A stretch of 64,000 nt of DNA from Cellvibrio sp. (GCA_016712405.1 JADJRD010000003.1:176501-240500), one strand, 5' to 3'; counted from the first letter of the stretch, positions 52,379 through 61,983 are shown. The notes: generated by a model not told the origin, from the sequence alone. Program-made: numbers and translations.

Positions 52379-54336
52379 AACTTGCTATCGCCATCTTTCG
52401 TTATTTCCCTTACGGCGGTTTGCAGCGCGACATGAAATTTATTGCCGAAGAAGCGATAAAACGCGGTCATCAAGTGACTATTTTTTGTGGCGATTGGCAA
52501 GGTGAAAAAATTCCTGCTGCAGATATTCGTGTGATCGATACTTTTGTTTGGTTCAACATTGCAGGCGTGCGTCGTTTTGTAAAAGCGTTTGAGAAAGCAT
52601 TTAATCGCTCAGAATTCGAGTTGTTGTTGGGCTTTAACAAAATGCCGGGGTTGGATGTTTATTTCGCAGGTGATACCTGTTTTGCAGAAAAAGCTTATGG
52701 CGATAGATCCTGGTTTTATCGATTGGCACCACGCAGTCGGTTGTATCTAGACTATGAAGAATCTGGTTTGGGTGAGCAGGGTGCAAAACATATTTTTTGC
52801 TTGGTGCCACAACAAATTCGATCTTTGGCACGTTGGTACTCAACATCGAAGGACAGAATAACGCTCATGCCACCGGGCATTTCCAAAAGTCATATTGCAT
52901 GCGAAAGTCCTCAAGAAGCTAAAACGAAAATACTCACGGATTTGAATGTTGATCAAGCATCCAAAATTATTTTGTGTTTGGGGTCAGGATTTCGTACCAA
53001 GGGAGTTGATATTAGTATCGATAGCTTTGCTGTATTTCATGCAAATGACTCCGGCGCTTTATTGTTAGTTGCGGGTGGTGATGATCCTGAAAAATATCGG
53101 CAACAAGCAAAAAAACTGTGTATCGATGATAAAGTTTTTTTTGTTGGGCATCGGTATGCCGTTGCAGATCTATTGCATTCGGCTGATTTGCTTTTGCATC
53201 CTGCTCGATATGAATTGGCAGGGAATGTGATATTAGAGGCTATGCTTTGCGGTTGTCCTGTTTTGGTAAGCTCGCAATCAGGTTATGCATATTATGTGAA
53301 ACAGTTTGAAATGGGTGAGTTGATTTACTCATTGAAAGATGTACAAAAAATTGCAAAACAGATTAATTGCCTCTTGACGACACCTGTACGAAAGGAAATC
53401 TGGGCGGTCAAGGCGAAGCAGCTATTTCAAGAAGATTTATTTTCTCGTGCAATGGTTGCCGTTGATGGTTTGGAAAATCTTAAAGGTGTGTCGGACAGTA
53501 ATGTTCAACAATTTGTCTCAAATCAAAATCTATGTTGGGCATTACTGCCCAACCTACGGGATAGCAAACAGTTAATTATTCAATTGCAAGAGAGTTTTAA
53601 TAAAGGGACAGGCTTTGATTTTATAAAGCAGATACAAGGTGTGTCTGTGCGTAAAATGCCTGATCGTGAAACGGTTCGTTTTATCAATGGTGATAAGACC
53701 TACTATGTAAAACGGCATTTTGGTGTTGGCTGGTGGGAAATCGCTAAGAATTTATTGCAGTTGCGATTGCCAGTGATAGGGGCTGCCAATGAATGGACGG
53801 CTTTGCAGAAATTATCGGCTCTGGATATTCCGAGCTTGCAAGCAGTGGCTTATGGCATCCAGGGCCGAAACCCTGCGCGACAAGAATCGTTTGTCATCAC
53901 AGAAGAGCTCAGTGATGTTGTACAGTTGGATCATTTTCTGCAGAACCATTCACTCAGCATTCAGCAAAAAGTGAGTTTAATCCAAAAAGTTGCGCATATT
54001 GCACGTGAAATGCATGCAGCAGGTATTAATCACCGCGATTTCTATTTATGTCATTTTATGTTGAAACAACCTTGGGAATTGGTGTCTCATCCACAAGTGT
54101 TTATTATTGATTTGCATCGTGCACAAATTCGCTCGAAAGTACCTGAGCGATGGTTGGTTAAAGATCTGGCGGGTTTGTATTTTTCCAGTATGTCTTTGCC
54201 TATTTCGTTACGAGATAGATTGAGATTCTTGCGTTTTTATTATCAAAAATCATTGGTGGATATGTTTACACAAGAAAAAAATATTTTAAGTAAAATCGAA
54301 GCCAAAGCGAAACGACTTTACAAAAAGCATGAATAA
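52375..54336 (+). CDS. WaaG-WaaP fusion: LPS core glycosyltransferase and heptose kinase
   Basis: One 653-residue frame. Residues 1-372 are a GT4 glucosyltransferase like WaaG: FRYFPYGGLQRDMKFIAEEAIKRGH, FNKMPGLDVYFAGDTCF, and the donor motif HPARYELAGNVILEAMLCG. Residues ~390-653 are a WaaP-type LPS core heptose kinase: YYVKRHFGVGWWEIAKNLLQLRLPVIGAANEWTA, HRDFYLCHFM (catalytic Asp555) and DLHRAQ (Asp579). In Pseudomonas and E. coli these are separate genes. The joining region includes an 8-bp hairpin at 53534-53553. Both halves keep their active-site residues, so a true fusion is likely. Confidence 0.9.
   Translation: MKLAIAIFRYFPYGGLQRDMKFIAEEAIKRGHQVTIFCGDWQGEKIPAADIRVIDTFVWFNIAGVRRFVKAFEKAFNRSEFELLLGFNKMPGLDVYFAGDTCFAEKAYGDRSWFYRLAPRSRLYLDYEESGLGEQGAKHIFCLVPQQIRSLARWYSTSKDRITLMPPGISKSHIACESPQEAKTKILTDLNVDQASKIILCLGSGFRTKGVDISIDSFAVFHANDSGALLLVAGGDDPEKYRQQAKKLCIDDKVFFVGHRYAVADLLHSADLLLHPARYELAGNVILEAMLCGCPVLVSSQSGYAYYVKQFEMGELIYSLKDVQKIAKQINCLLTTPVRKEIWAVKAKQLFQEDLFSRAMVAVDGLENLKGVSDSNVQQFVSNQNLCWALLPNLRDSKQLIIQLQESFNKGTGFDFIKQIQGVSVRKMPDRETVRFINGDKTYYVKRHFGVGWWEIAKNLLQLRLPVIGAANEWTALQKLSALDIPSLQAVAYGIQGRNPARQESFVITEELSDVVQLDHFLQNHSLSIQQKVSLIQKVAHIAREMHAAGINHRDFYLCHFMLKQPWELVSHPQVFIIDLHRAQIRSKVPERWLVKDLAGLYFSSMSLPISLRDRLRFLRFYYQKSLVDMFTQEKNILSKIEAKAKRLYKKHE
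53534..53553. repeat. Palindrome inside the WaaG-WaaP linker
   Basis: GTTGGGCA and TGCCCAAC pair perfectly around TTAC and are followed by CTACGG. The form resembles dispersed intergenic REP sequences. It lies in frame between the two enzyme domains and encodes about seven linker residues. Confidence 0.45.
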
Positions 54337-54354
54337 TGTTTGTACATGTTGTAT

Positions 54355-54421
54355 GTAGAGACGCAATATTCTGCGTCTAAGCCTGTCGTCCAATAAAAGA
54401 CGCAAAATATTGCGTCTCTAC
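54355..54421. repeat. Inverted repeat GTAGAGACGCAATATT
   Basis: Perfect 16-bp arms, GTAGAGACGCAATATT and its inverse complement, lie at 54355-54370 and 54406-54421, with inner copies of TGCGTCT/AGACGCA. It is a third repeat family, in the gap between the waaG-waaP fusion and the ligase gene. Confidence 0.7.
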
Positions 54422-54463
54422 GCCTGCTTTGATGGATCTAATTAATTTTTGATAGAGAAATAT

Positions 54464-55672
54464 ATGAAGTTGAGTTTTTTTACCAATCGTCAATACCGTG
54501 AAGAAAAAATTCTGAATTGGATTGCGGTAGGATTGTTATTTTTTATAACGTCTTTTGTATGGGTACCCTCCCGCGATGGAGTGAAAACCGTTTTTGCTTT
54601 AGGCTTTCTATTGCCATTGTTATGCGTTTTGCCCTTTCGCAAACCTGATTTTCAGTTCTATGGTGGATGGTTTACCGGTTTGGCCCTGATCTTTGCAACT
54701 TATGCCACATTAACCAGTGTTTGGTCGCCTGATCCGAATATAGATTTTTTTATTATTCAATGGATGGTCTTGGCTGTTTGGTTGTGTGGAGTTAATTGGC
54801 TTGTCAGTCAGCGTTTCATTAATTGGCATTATATAGTTGAATTATTATTGTTATTAGGTTGTGTATTCGGATTAGTCAACCTGCTGGTTTTTTATGGGGA
54901 TAATGCCCTCGCATCGCGTTTGAGTGGTCTTTTTGTTGCGCGTAATCCCAACGAGTTGGGTGCGCTTTTTGGTATATTGAGTTTGTTGGCCTTTTGTCAG
55001 TGGTTAAAATCCAACACATTCAAACTTTCTATACATTATGGATTAATTGTTGTGTGTTTGCTCATTCCTTTAGTTCTTTGCCAATGTCGTGGTGCTTTAC
55101 TGGCTTTGGCTATCACTTCTTTACTGGCATGTTTTTATATTGGAATGTCAAAACAAAAAATGGTGATTTTGGCTGGATTGGCCATGTTGAGTGTCTTAGC
55201 CCTTGCGGTAAGTTGGAATCAATTAACGGTTCTTTCTCCCGACCGTTTTGGTTCAGGCTTTCGCGATATTATCTGGCAAGAAGTGTTTTCGCGTTCGGTG
55301 AATGAGCATCTTTTGTTTGGAGTTGGCTTAGAGAAAGAAGGGAGAATCATTATTCCTGATGTGGATGTATTTCATCATGCTCACAATGTTTGGTTGGATA
55401 CCTTTTATCGTACAGGCTTGATTGGTTTGATTTTGGCATTAATTCATGTGTTTTATGTGTTACAAAAATTTAAACCATCCGAAACATTAACGCCTTTATA
55501 TTTATGGTTAATGTTTGGATTAATCGCTTCAATGTTTGATTATCGGGGTTTCTTTTGGGAAATTGATTTCAAATGGTTTTTATTTTGGATTCCGGTAGGG
55601 TTAATTTCTGCTATGCAGATTCAAGAAAAAAATGACCGATATTTGAAAGTAGGTAATACAGATGACAGCTAG
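54464..55672 (+). CDS. O-antigen ligase/polymerase-like membrane protein
   Basis: A 402-residue inner-membrane protein with about ten to twelve helices. The large periplasmic loop and the motif VFHHAHNVWLDTFYRTGLIGLILALIHV are those of the Wzy_C/WaaL family, including the essential His in HNxWL. Placement in the LPS-core operon between waaP and msbA favours a WaaL-type role, joining O-antigen or another glycan to lipid A-core. ATG 54464 is preferred over a TTG at 54449. Overlaps msbA by 11 bases. Confidence 0.82.
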   Translation: MKLSFFTNRQYREEKILNWIAVGLLFFITSFVWVPSRDGVKTVFALGFLLPLLCVLPFRKPDFQFYGGWFTGLALIFATYATLTSVWSPDPNIDFFIIQWMVLAVWLCGVNWLVSQRFINWHYIVELLLLLGCVFGLVNLLVFYGDNALASRLSGLFVARNPNELGALFGILSLLAFCQWLKSNTFKLSIHYGLIVVCLLIPLVLCQCRGALLALAITSLLACFYIGMSKQKMVILAGLAMLSVLALAVSWNQLTVLSPDRFGSGFRDIIWQEVFSRSVNEHLLFGVGLEKEGRIIIPDVDVFHHAHNVWLDTFYRTGLIGLILALIHVFYVLQKFKPSETLTPLYLWLMFGLIASMFDYRGFFWEIDFKWFLFWIPVGLISAMQIQEKNDRYLKVGNTDDS

Positions 55673-57404
55673 CGTCCCAGAAAAATCTGCTTGGAAAATT
55701 TACAAGCGTCTACTTTCCTACGTTAAACCTTTTATTGGATTTTTTGCGATCAGTTTTTTTGGTTTCGTTTGTTACGCTTATTCCAATAATTTATTCGTCT
55801 ATCTTTTAGAAGATTTGATTAATGTTATATCAGCCGATAATCCTGCTGATCGATACATTATTCCTCTGCAGGTAATCGGTATTACATTGCTCAGAAGTTT
55901 TGGTGCATTTATTGGCGTTTACTTTATGTCGAAAATTGCATTGCATGTTGTGCATCAGTTGCGCGTTGAAGTGTTTAATCATATGACGGTGCTGCCCACT
56001 TATGTCTACGATCAAAATACTACAGGTCATATGATTTCTCTCATTACCTATAATATTAATGGTGTGACATCAGCGGCTACCGATGCAATCAAAATTGGTC
56101 TCCGAGAGGGCTTAACTGTTATCTTTTTGTTCGCACAGCTTTTGTACATGGATTGGCAACTAACTATGGTGTTTGTTGCTATTGCACCTGTAATTGGTTT
56201 TATTGTGATGATTGTTGGTAAGCGTTTGCGTCGTTTAAGTAAAAAGGTGCAGGTATTGGTCGGAGATCTGGCGCAAATTACCAATGAAATGATTGGCGGG
56301 TTTAAGGTTATGCGTAGTTTTGGTGGAGAAAAATATGAACAGGAACGCTTTGAAAAAACTAGCCATAACAATTTAAAACAAAACATGAAAATTGTGGTGA
56401 CTTCTGCGGCAAATACCCCTCTCATACATTTATTGGTGGCATTGGCAATTGCCTTTTTGATTTTTGTAGCCTTGTCATTTATGGAAATTGATGATCCAGC
56501 AAAATTTGTAGCTTATATGACAGCAGCAGCGGCAATAATGCCCGCTGCTAGAAAATTAGGTGAGGTTGCACCGATCATTTTAAAAGGTGTTGCTGCTGCT
56601 GATAGCGTATTCCAGATGCTGGATACCTCTGCCGAAAAAGATCAGGGTAGGTATGAAGTAGATCGGGTTTCCGGTGATATAGAATTTCGCAATGTGAGTT
56701 TCGCCTATCCACTGCAAAATAAATTGGCATTAAACACAATTAATTTGCATGTTAAATCCGGCGAAGTGATCGCTTTGGTGGGAGCATCAGGCAGTGGTAA
56801 GACTTCATTGGTCAATCTCATCAGTCGTTTTTATGATGTTAATAAAGGCGAAATTCTGATTGATGGTGTGCCGATAGAGCAATATCGATTACAAAATCTT
56901 CGTCAGCAAATTGCCTTGGTGAATCAGCAAGTAACACTTTTTAACGAGACAGTTACGGCCAATATCGCCTATGGTAGTCAACAAGATCCTGATATGGATG
57001 CGATTAAAGCGTCTGCTGATGCGGCCTACGCAACTGAATTTATCCAAACATTGCCTGAAGGTTTTGCTACGCCGATTGGTGAATCAGGTGGGCGGTTATC
57101 TGGCGGCCAACGCCAACGGTTGGTCATTGCCAGAGCATTGTTTAAGGATGCGCCAATTCTGATTCTGGATGAAGCCACGGCAGCCTTGGATAATGAGTCG
57201 GAACACTATATCCAGCAAGCCTTAGTGCGGGTTATGAAAGGGCGTACTACTATAGTTATTGCACATAGGCTCTCAACCATTGAGAATGCTGACAGAATAT
57301 TGGTCATGGCAGATGGCCGCATTGTGGAAGAGGGCAGTCATCAAGAACTGCTGGAAAAACAGGGTCACTATACGCGTTTGTATGAAGCTAAATTTGAAGT
57401 TTAA
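55662..57404 (+). CDS. msbA: Lipid A export ABC transporter/flippase
   Basis: A 580-residue half-transporter that flips lipid A-core across the inner membrane. Six helices in residues 1-320 (KIYKRLLSYVKPFIGFFAISFF.., ALSFMEIDDPAKFVAYMTAAAAIM) precede the ATPase: Walker A GASGSGKTS, Q-loop, signature LSGGQRQRLVIARAL, Walker B ILILDEATAALD and the H-loop AHRLSTIE. Length equals that of E. coli MsbA (582). Confidence 0.95.
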   Translation: MTASVPEKSAWKIYKRLLSYVKPFIGFFAISFFGFVCYAYSNNLFVYLLEDLINVISADNPADRYIIPLQVIGITLLRSFGAFIGVYFMSKIALHVVHQLRVEVFNHMTVLPTYVYDQNTTGHMISLITYNINGVTSAATDAIKIGLREGLTVIFLFAQLLYMDWQLTMVFVAIAPVIGFIVMIVGKRLRRLSKKVQVLVGDLAQITNEMIGGFKVMRSFGGEKYEQERFEKTSHNNLKQNMKIVVTSAANTPLIHLLVALAIAFLIFVALSFMEIDDPAKFVAYMTAAAAIMPAARKLGEVAPIILKGVAAADSVFQMLDTSAEKDQGRYEVDRVSGDIEFRNVSFAYPLQNKLALNTINLHVKSGEVIALVGASGSGKTSLVNLISRFYDVNKGEILIDGVPIEQYRLQNLRQQIALVNQQVTLFNETVTANIAYGSQQDPDMDAIKASADAAYATEFIQTLPEGFATPIGESGGRLSGGQRQRLVIARALFKDAPILILDEATAALDNESEHYIQQALVRVMKGRTTIVIAHRLSTIENADRILVMADGRIVEEGSHQELLEKQGHYTRLYEAKFEV

Positions 57405-57430
57405 ATCGGTTATTTTGTAAAGGATTTTTT

Positions 57431-58855
57431 ATGCAATTAATAATGCCCGTTTTTGAGCAGGCCAAGGTGTTAGTTGTTGGTGATGTGATGCTGGATAGGT
57501 ACTGGCATGGTTCCAGTAGTCGTATTTCTCCTGAGGCTCCTGTACCGGTCGTCAAGGTCACCCAAAAGGATGATCGCCCTGGTGGCGCTGCTAACGTTGC
57601 GCTGAATATCGCTGCCTTGGGAGCGCAAGTTTCGTTGGTGGGGGTGGTGGGTGCTGATGAAGCGGGTGAGATCTTGCAACAACGATTGAATGCCGCACGA
57701 ATTCATACTTCACTGCAAATTGCCAGCGCCAGCCCAACAATTACCAAATTGCGTGTTACCAGTCGCCATCAACAATTGTTACGTATGGATTTTGAAGAAA
57801 AATTTCAAACCCAAGACATTAATCAAGTTTTTAATAAAACCCGTCACCAATTAACTCAGGTCAATTTGTTGGTTTTATCGGATTATGCAAAAGGTACTTT
57901 ACAGGATTGTCAGTCATTAATTGCCTTGGCAAAAAGTGCTGGCGTACAGGTTTTGGTTGATCCTAAAGGTAATCAATTTGAGTTGTATAAAGGTGCAACT
58001 TTATTGACACCTAATTTGTTGGAGTTTGAAGCTGTTGTTGGTCAATGTCGAGATGAGGCTACATTGGTTGCTAAAGGCAATATGTTGATGGAAAAACTGA
58101 ATCTGGAAGCACTTTTGGTGACTCGTGGCGAAAATGGAATGACTCTGCTTCGTCGTAATCGGGCTGAATTGCATTTTCCCGCGCGCGCGCGCGAAGTATT
58201 TGATGTCACAGGTGCTGGTGATACGGTGATAGCCACTTTGGCGGCCAGTTTATCAACAGGGCTGGATCTTCCTCACTCAGTAGCCTTGGCAAATTTGGCA
58301 GCAGGAATTGTAGTCGGTAAACAAGGTACAGCAGTTGTGAGTTCACCCGAGTTACGCCGAGCGATTATCGCGGAACAAGGTGTAGAGCGCGGTGTGGTCA
58401 CGGAAGATCAATTATTGATGGCCTTGGAAGATGCTCGCGCATCTGGCGAAAAAATTGTGTTCACCAATGGTTGTTTCGACATTATTCATGCAGGCCATGT
58501 GGGTTATTTGGATGATGCCCGAAAGCAAGGCGACCGATTAATTGTGGCAGTGAATAGTGATGCTTCTATCAAGCGTTTGAAAGGTGAGGGTCGTCCAATA
58601 AATACATTGGATCGTCGTATGGCAGTATTGGCAGGATTGGGTGCAGTAGATTGGGTGGTATCGTTTGATGAAGACACCCCTGAACGATTGCTTCGCCGTT
58701 TAAAGCCAGAGGTATTGGTGAAAGGTGGAGATTATCGTGAAGATCAAGTTGTGGGTGCAGATTTGGTGAAATCTTACGGCGGTCAAGTCAAAGTGCTTTC
58801 GTTTTTTGATAATTGCTCAACGACATCTATTGTGAATCGAATTCGTCAGAAGTGA
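57431..58855 (+). CDS. hldE: Bifunctional heptose-7-phosphate kinase/heptose-1-phosphate adenylyltransferase
   Basis: Makes ADP-heptose for the LPS inner core. The N-terminal PfkB kinase (about 1-320) has VLVVGDVMLDRYWHG, PEAPVPVVKV, PGGAANVALNIAALGA and the catalytic VTGAGDTVIATLA. The C-terminal nucleotidyltransferase (about 340-474) has VFTNGCFDIIHAGHVGYLDDARK with the HxGH motif. The 474-residue length equals the E. coli enzyme. It provides the donor used by waaF upstream. A repeat follows the stop. Confidence 0.97.
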   Translation: MQLIMPVFEQAKVLVVGDVMLDRYWHGSSSRISPEAPVPVVKVTQKDDRPGGAANVALNIAALGAQVSLVGVVGADEAGEILQQRLNAARIHTSLQIASASPTITKLRVTSRHQQLLRMDFEEKFQTQDINQVFNKTRHQLTQVNLLVLSDYAKGTLQDCQSLIALAKSAGVQVLVDPKGNQFELYKGATLLTPNLLEFEAVVGQCRDEATLVAKGNMLMEKLNLEALLVTRGENGMTLLRRNRAELHFPARAREVFDVTGAGDTVIATLAASLSTGLDLPHSVALANLAAGIVVGKQGTAVVSSPELRRAIIAEQGVERGVVTEDQLLMALEDARASGEKIVFTNGCFDIIHAGHVGYLDDARKQGDRLIVAVNSDASIKRLKGEGRPINTLDRRMAVLAGLGAVDWVVSFDEDTPERLLRRLKPEVLVKGGDYREDQVVGADLVKSYGGQVKVLSFFDNCSTTSIVNRIRQK

Positions 58856-58872
58856 CTCCCCTCAGTAAAGTG

Positions 58873-58907
58873 ACCCCACCCTAACCCTCCCCTTCCCAGG
58901 GGAGGGA
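58873..58907. repeat. CCCTCCCC-type repeat after hldE
   Basis: CCCCACCCTAACCCTCCCCT and then TCCCAGGGGAGGGA: a shorter, diverged member of the CCCTCTCCC family between convergent hldE and the alcohol dehydrogenase gene. Confidence 0.6.
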
Positions 58908-58913
58908 ATCTAA

Positions 58914-60068
58914 TCAAGCCGCCAATTCCAAAATCTCACGTGAAGCTTCCGGTGTAATTGCACCGTGCTCACCCAGCGTCAGCAAATTATGTTTTTTCAA
59001 CATATCCACTAATTTAGGAATGGAATCTTTATTAACACCATAACCACTTAAAGTTGTTGGTGTACCCATTTCTTCAAAGAATTTTTTGGTGGCCGCAATT
59101 GCGCCATCAATCACAGCATCATCATTTACATCTTGTAAATTCCACACGCGACGACCGTATTGAATTAATTTTTCGCGTTTTTTGTCGCGCTGATGTTGCA
59201 TCACGGCGGGTAAAACAATTGCCAGTGTTTGTGCGTGATCAAGGCCATGCATTGCGGTGATTTCATGACCAATCATATGGGTTGCCCAATCTTGTGGAAC
59301 ACCTACACCAATTAATCCATTTAATGCCATTGTTGCCGCCCACATGACGTTGGATCGCACTGCATAATTCTGTGGATCTTTTAATGCTTTTGGACCTTCT
59401 TCCACCAGGGTCATTAACAATCCTTCAGCAAAACGATCTTGTACTTTAGCGTTGACGGGATAAGTCAGGTATTGCTCCATAGTGTGTACAAACGCATCTA
59501 CAACACCATTAGCAATTTGGCGTGGCGGCAGGCTGTAAGTAGTAGTGGGATCTAGAATTGCAAATTGTGGATAAACCAATGGGCTGCCAAATGCTAATTT
59601 TTCCTGAGTCGTTGCTTTGGTAATAACGGAGTTGCCGTTACTTTCAGTTCCTGTCGCGGGTAGAGTTAACACACAGCCAATAGGCAATGCAGAGTGGAAA
59701 GGTTTATTTTTTGCCATTATGTCCCACGGCTCGCCGTCAAAATGAACTGCAGCTGCAATTAATTTTGTTCCATCAATGACACTACCGCCGCCAACTGGCA
59801 AGAGAAAATCGATTTTTTCTTTTTTAACTAACTCCACCGCTTTCATCAAGGTCTCGTAATGGGGATTAGGTTCTATACCGCCAAATTCAAACCAGGTTTT
59901 ACCTTCAAGTGCTTTGACAACCTGATCATAAACACCATTTTTTTTGATGGAACCACCACCATAGGTCAACAATATTCGAGCATTTGCCGGCAGGAAATTT
60001 GCCAACTCTTTAATCTGCCCTTCACCAAATGCAATCTTGGTCGGATTGGAAAAAATAAAATTATTCAT
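58914..60068 (-). CDS. Iron-containing (YqhD/butanol-type) alcohol dehydrogenase
   Basis: A 384-residue family III dehydrogenase. FSNPTKIAFGEGQIKEL, TYGGGSIKKNGVYDQVV, LPVGGGSVIDGTKLIAAA and the metal-site GVPQDWATHMIGHEITAMHGLDHAQTLAIVLPAVM match E. coli YqhD, an NADPH-dependent aldehyde reductase that detoxifies short-chain aldehydes. Substrate not readable from sequence. AGATAAACC precedes the ATG. Confidence 0.92.
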   Translation of the reverse strand: MNNFIFSNPTKIAFGEGQIKELANFLPANARILLTYGGGSIKKNGVYDQVVKALEGKTWFEFGGIEPNPHYETLMKAVELVKKEKIDFLLPVGGGSVIDGTKLIAAAVHFDGEPWDIMAKNKPFHSALPIGCVLTLPATGTESNGNSVITKATTQEKLAFGSPLVYPQFAILDPTTTYSLPPRQIANGVVDAFVHTMEQYLTYPVNAKVQDRFAEGLLMTLVEEGPKALKDPQNYAVRSNVMWAATMALNGLIGVGVPQDWATHMIGHEITAMHGLDHAQTLAIVLPAVMQHQRDKKREKLIQYGRRVWNLQDVNDDAVIDGAIAATKKFFEEMGTPTTLSGYGVNKDSIPKLVDMLKKHNLLTLGEHGAITPEASREILELAA

Positions 60069-60148
60069 GGTTTATCTCCAGAAGTGGTTTTTGCGATTTG
60101 AGCGCAGTATAAGGATTTCATTTGAGGTTGGTGGTTAAGGTTTGTTAG

Positions 60149-60466
60149 TTACAGCAAATAAATCTCACCCTCTTTAATCATAAAAGGCAGGGCTTTTAAT
60201 TTGTCGCCAGCGCAAGGTCCGGCAACACAATTGCCGTTATCAATTAAAAATAATGCGCCGTGTGTAGAACATTGAATTAATTGTTTATCACTATCCAGAA
60301 ATTGATCTTCTTGCCATTCGAGATTGATACCCAGATGCGGACAATAATTTTTATAAACATAAATTTGTGAATCGTATTTCACAACAAACACATTTTTGTC
60401 ACCGATTGTAAATCCTTTGCTTCCTGGATCTTCCAGCTCATCGACGCGACATAAAAAATCATTCAT
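60149..60466 (-). CDS. Rieske 2Fe-2S ferredoxin-like protein
   Basis: About 105 residues: MNDFLCRVDELEDPGSKGF, cluster ligands in CPHLGINLEW and CSTHGALFLIDNGNCVAGPCAGDKL. It resembles the small NirD/biphenyl-ferredoxin class of soluble Rieske proteins that pass electrons to oxygenases or stand alone. The start at 60466 or 60472 overlaps the end of the protease gene (stop at 60459), so the two are coupled; the frame upstream of this is only the protease in another frame. Confidence 0.88.
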   Translation of the reverse strand: MNDFLCRVDELEDPGSKGFTIGDKNVFVVKYDSQIYVYKNYCPHLGINLEWQEDQFLDSDKQLIQCSTHGALFLIDNGNCVAGPCAGDKLKALPFMIKEGEIYLL

Positions 60467-61538
60467 TGTCATAAATCTCAGGAGCGGCCAAAGTGAGTTT
60501 GCGCTGGATGAGTTTGCCCTGACGCATAATGCTGATGGTGACTTTATCACCGGGTTTGTATTTTTCGAGAGCACCTAATAATTGATCATCGTTGATAGTA
60601 GGGGTGTCATCTATTGCAACTATGACATCGCCCAAACTGATTTGTCCCCAGGCATTTCGTTTTGCGCCTTGAAGTCCTGCCTGTGCAGCGGGTGAATCAG
60701 GGTTTACTCGCAAAATCGGTACACCTTCAACGCTCAATTGCTGCGCCCAGTGATCAGGTGCTGATGCAATCCCCAATACCGGGCGGACAATTCTTCCATG
60801 TAGCATTAATTCGGGTATTACTTCTTTTACAGTATTCACTGGAATCGCAAAGCCAATGCCTGCACTAGCACCACTGGGGCTGTAAATCATGGTGTTTACA
60901 CCCATCAATTGCCCCTGTGAATTTAATAATGGACCACCGGAATTTCCGGGATTAATGGCTGCATCCGTTTGAATTACATTGGTAATTTTGCGTTGTGTGG
61001 GCGATTCAATTTCACGTCCCAATGCACTGACGACACCGGTTGTTAGCGTGGCGTCCAAGCCAAATGGATTGCCAATCGCCAGGACTTTTCGTCCAACAGT
61101 TAAATTGGCTGAGTCTCCCAATGGCAGCGGTGATAATTTTTCTTTGGGTGCTTTGATTTTCAATACAGCCAAATCGCGCTCTGGTGCCAAACCCACTACT
61201 TCCGCAGGCCAATTGGTTTGATCTTGCAGTGTAATTACTACTTCCTGTGCACCTTCAATCACGTGGAAGTTGGTGACTATATAACCCTCTTTGTTCCAAA
61301 CAAAACCTGTACCTGAACCTCGTGGAATAGTTACCAAGTCAAATGAATAAGGGTTCCGGGCTAATTGTTTATTGGTTACAAATACAACACTCGGGCGTGC
61401 AGTTTCGAATACTTGTATGGAATTGCGTTCATCGTCGGTGGCAAAAGCGGGTACTTCAGCCATAAGTGTTTTGGAGAAAGGTATTAAGGACAAAAGCCCC
61501 AAAGAAAATAAGCGCAAAAACGTTTTGAATCTGGACAT
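60459..61538 (-). CDS. HtrA/DegP-family periplasmic serine protease (one PDZ domain)
   Basis: A 359-residue S1C protease with a signal peptide (TLMA-EV). The catalytic triad is His92 (TNFHVIEGA), Asp122 (RDLAVLKIK) and Ser200 (NPGNSGGPLLN). A single PDZ domain occupies about residues 255-350 (DSPAAQAGLQGAKRNAWGQISLGDVIVAIDDTP). DegP and DegQ have two PDZ domains; DegS has one but a membrane anchor rather than a cleaved signal. It is thus a DegS-sized soluble or weakly anchored HtrA for envelope protein quality control. Confidence 0.9.
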   Translation of the reverse strand: MSRFKTFLRLFSLGLLSLIPFSKTLMAEVPAFATDDERNSIQVFETARPSVVFVTNKQLARNPYSFDLVTIPRGSGTGFVWNKEGYIVTNFHVIEGAQEVVITLQDQTNWPAEVVGLAPERDLAVLKIKAPKEKLSPLPLGDSANLTVGRKVLAIGNPFGLDATLTTGVVSALGREIESPTQRKITNVIQTDAAINPGNSGGPLLNSQGQLMGVNTMIYSPSGASAGIGFAIPVNTVKEVIPELMLHGRIVRPVLGIASAPDHWAQQLSVEGVPILRVNPDSPAAQAGLQGAKRNAWGQISLGDVIVAIDDTPTINDDQLLGALEKYKPGDKVTISIMRQGKLIQRKLTLAAPEIYDNE

Positions 61539-61608
61539 GGAGCACTCGCATCACTGAATTTAGGGATGCGATCTATATTGGTATTGGATCGGGAATTTCA
61601 ACTCCCTA

Positions 61609-61983
61609 TTATTTTTTTAAGGATAATATCTGGCTGTTGAGCTCATTGATTTTGGCAGCCATTTCCTCTATCACGCCGACTGAAATTTGGGGTTGTTGAT
61701 AAATCAGCTGAACAAAATCGTCTTTATTAACCATCATCACGGTGCACTCCGTCCGAGCGACTACTGAAGCGATTCTCGGTTGTCCGGTGAATACAGCTAA
61801 TGCGCCAAAAATCTCATTTTGATGAATTTCGCCAACCTTGACTCCATCGCAGACAGCGTCTGCATGGCCTTCAATCAGGGTATAAACCAAATCGGCGTTA
61901 TCCCCTTGATTAATAATGGTGTCGCCAGGTGCAAAATTGGAAAATCCGGGGGTGAAGTCGTTTGTGGGTAAAGAATCAGTCAT
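61609..61983 (-). CDS. Stand-alone cyclic-nucleotide-binding (CRP-type) domain protein
   Basis: A 124-residue protein consisting of one cNMP-binding beta-roll: FAPGDTIINQGDNADLVYTLIEGHADAVCDGVKVGEIHQNEIFGALAVFTGQPRIASVVARTECTVMMV, then a C-terminal helix. The phosphate-binding cassette FGALAVFTGQPRIASV keeps the Arg but has FGA in place of FGE. There is no DNA-binding domain. Possibly a sensor partner for another protein. Confidence 0.87.
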   Translation of the reverse strand: MTDSLPTNDFTPGFSNFAPGDTIINQGDNADLVYTLIEGHADAVCDGVKVGEIHQNEIFGALAVFTGQPRIASVVARTECTVMMVNKDDFVQLIYQQPQISVGVIEEMAAKINELNSQILSLKK

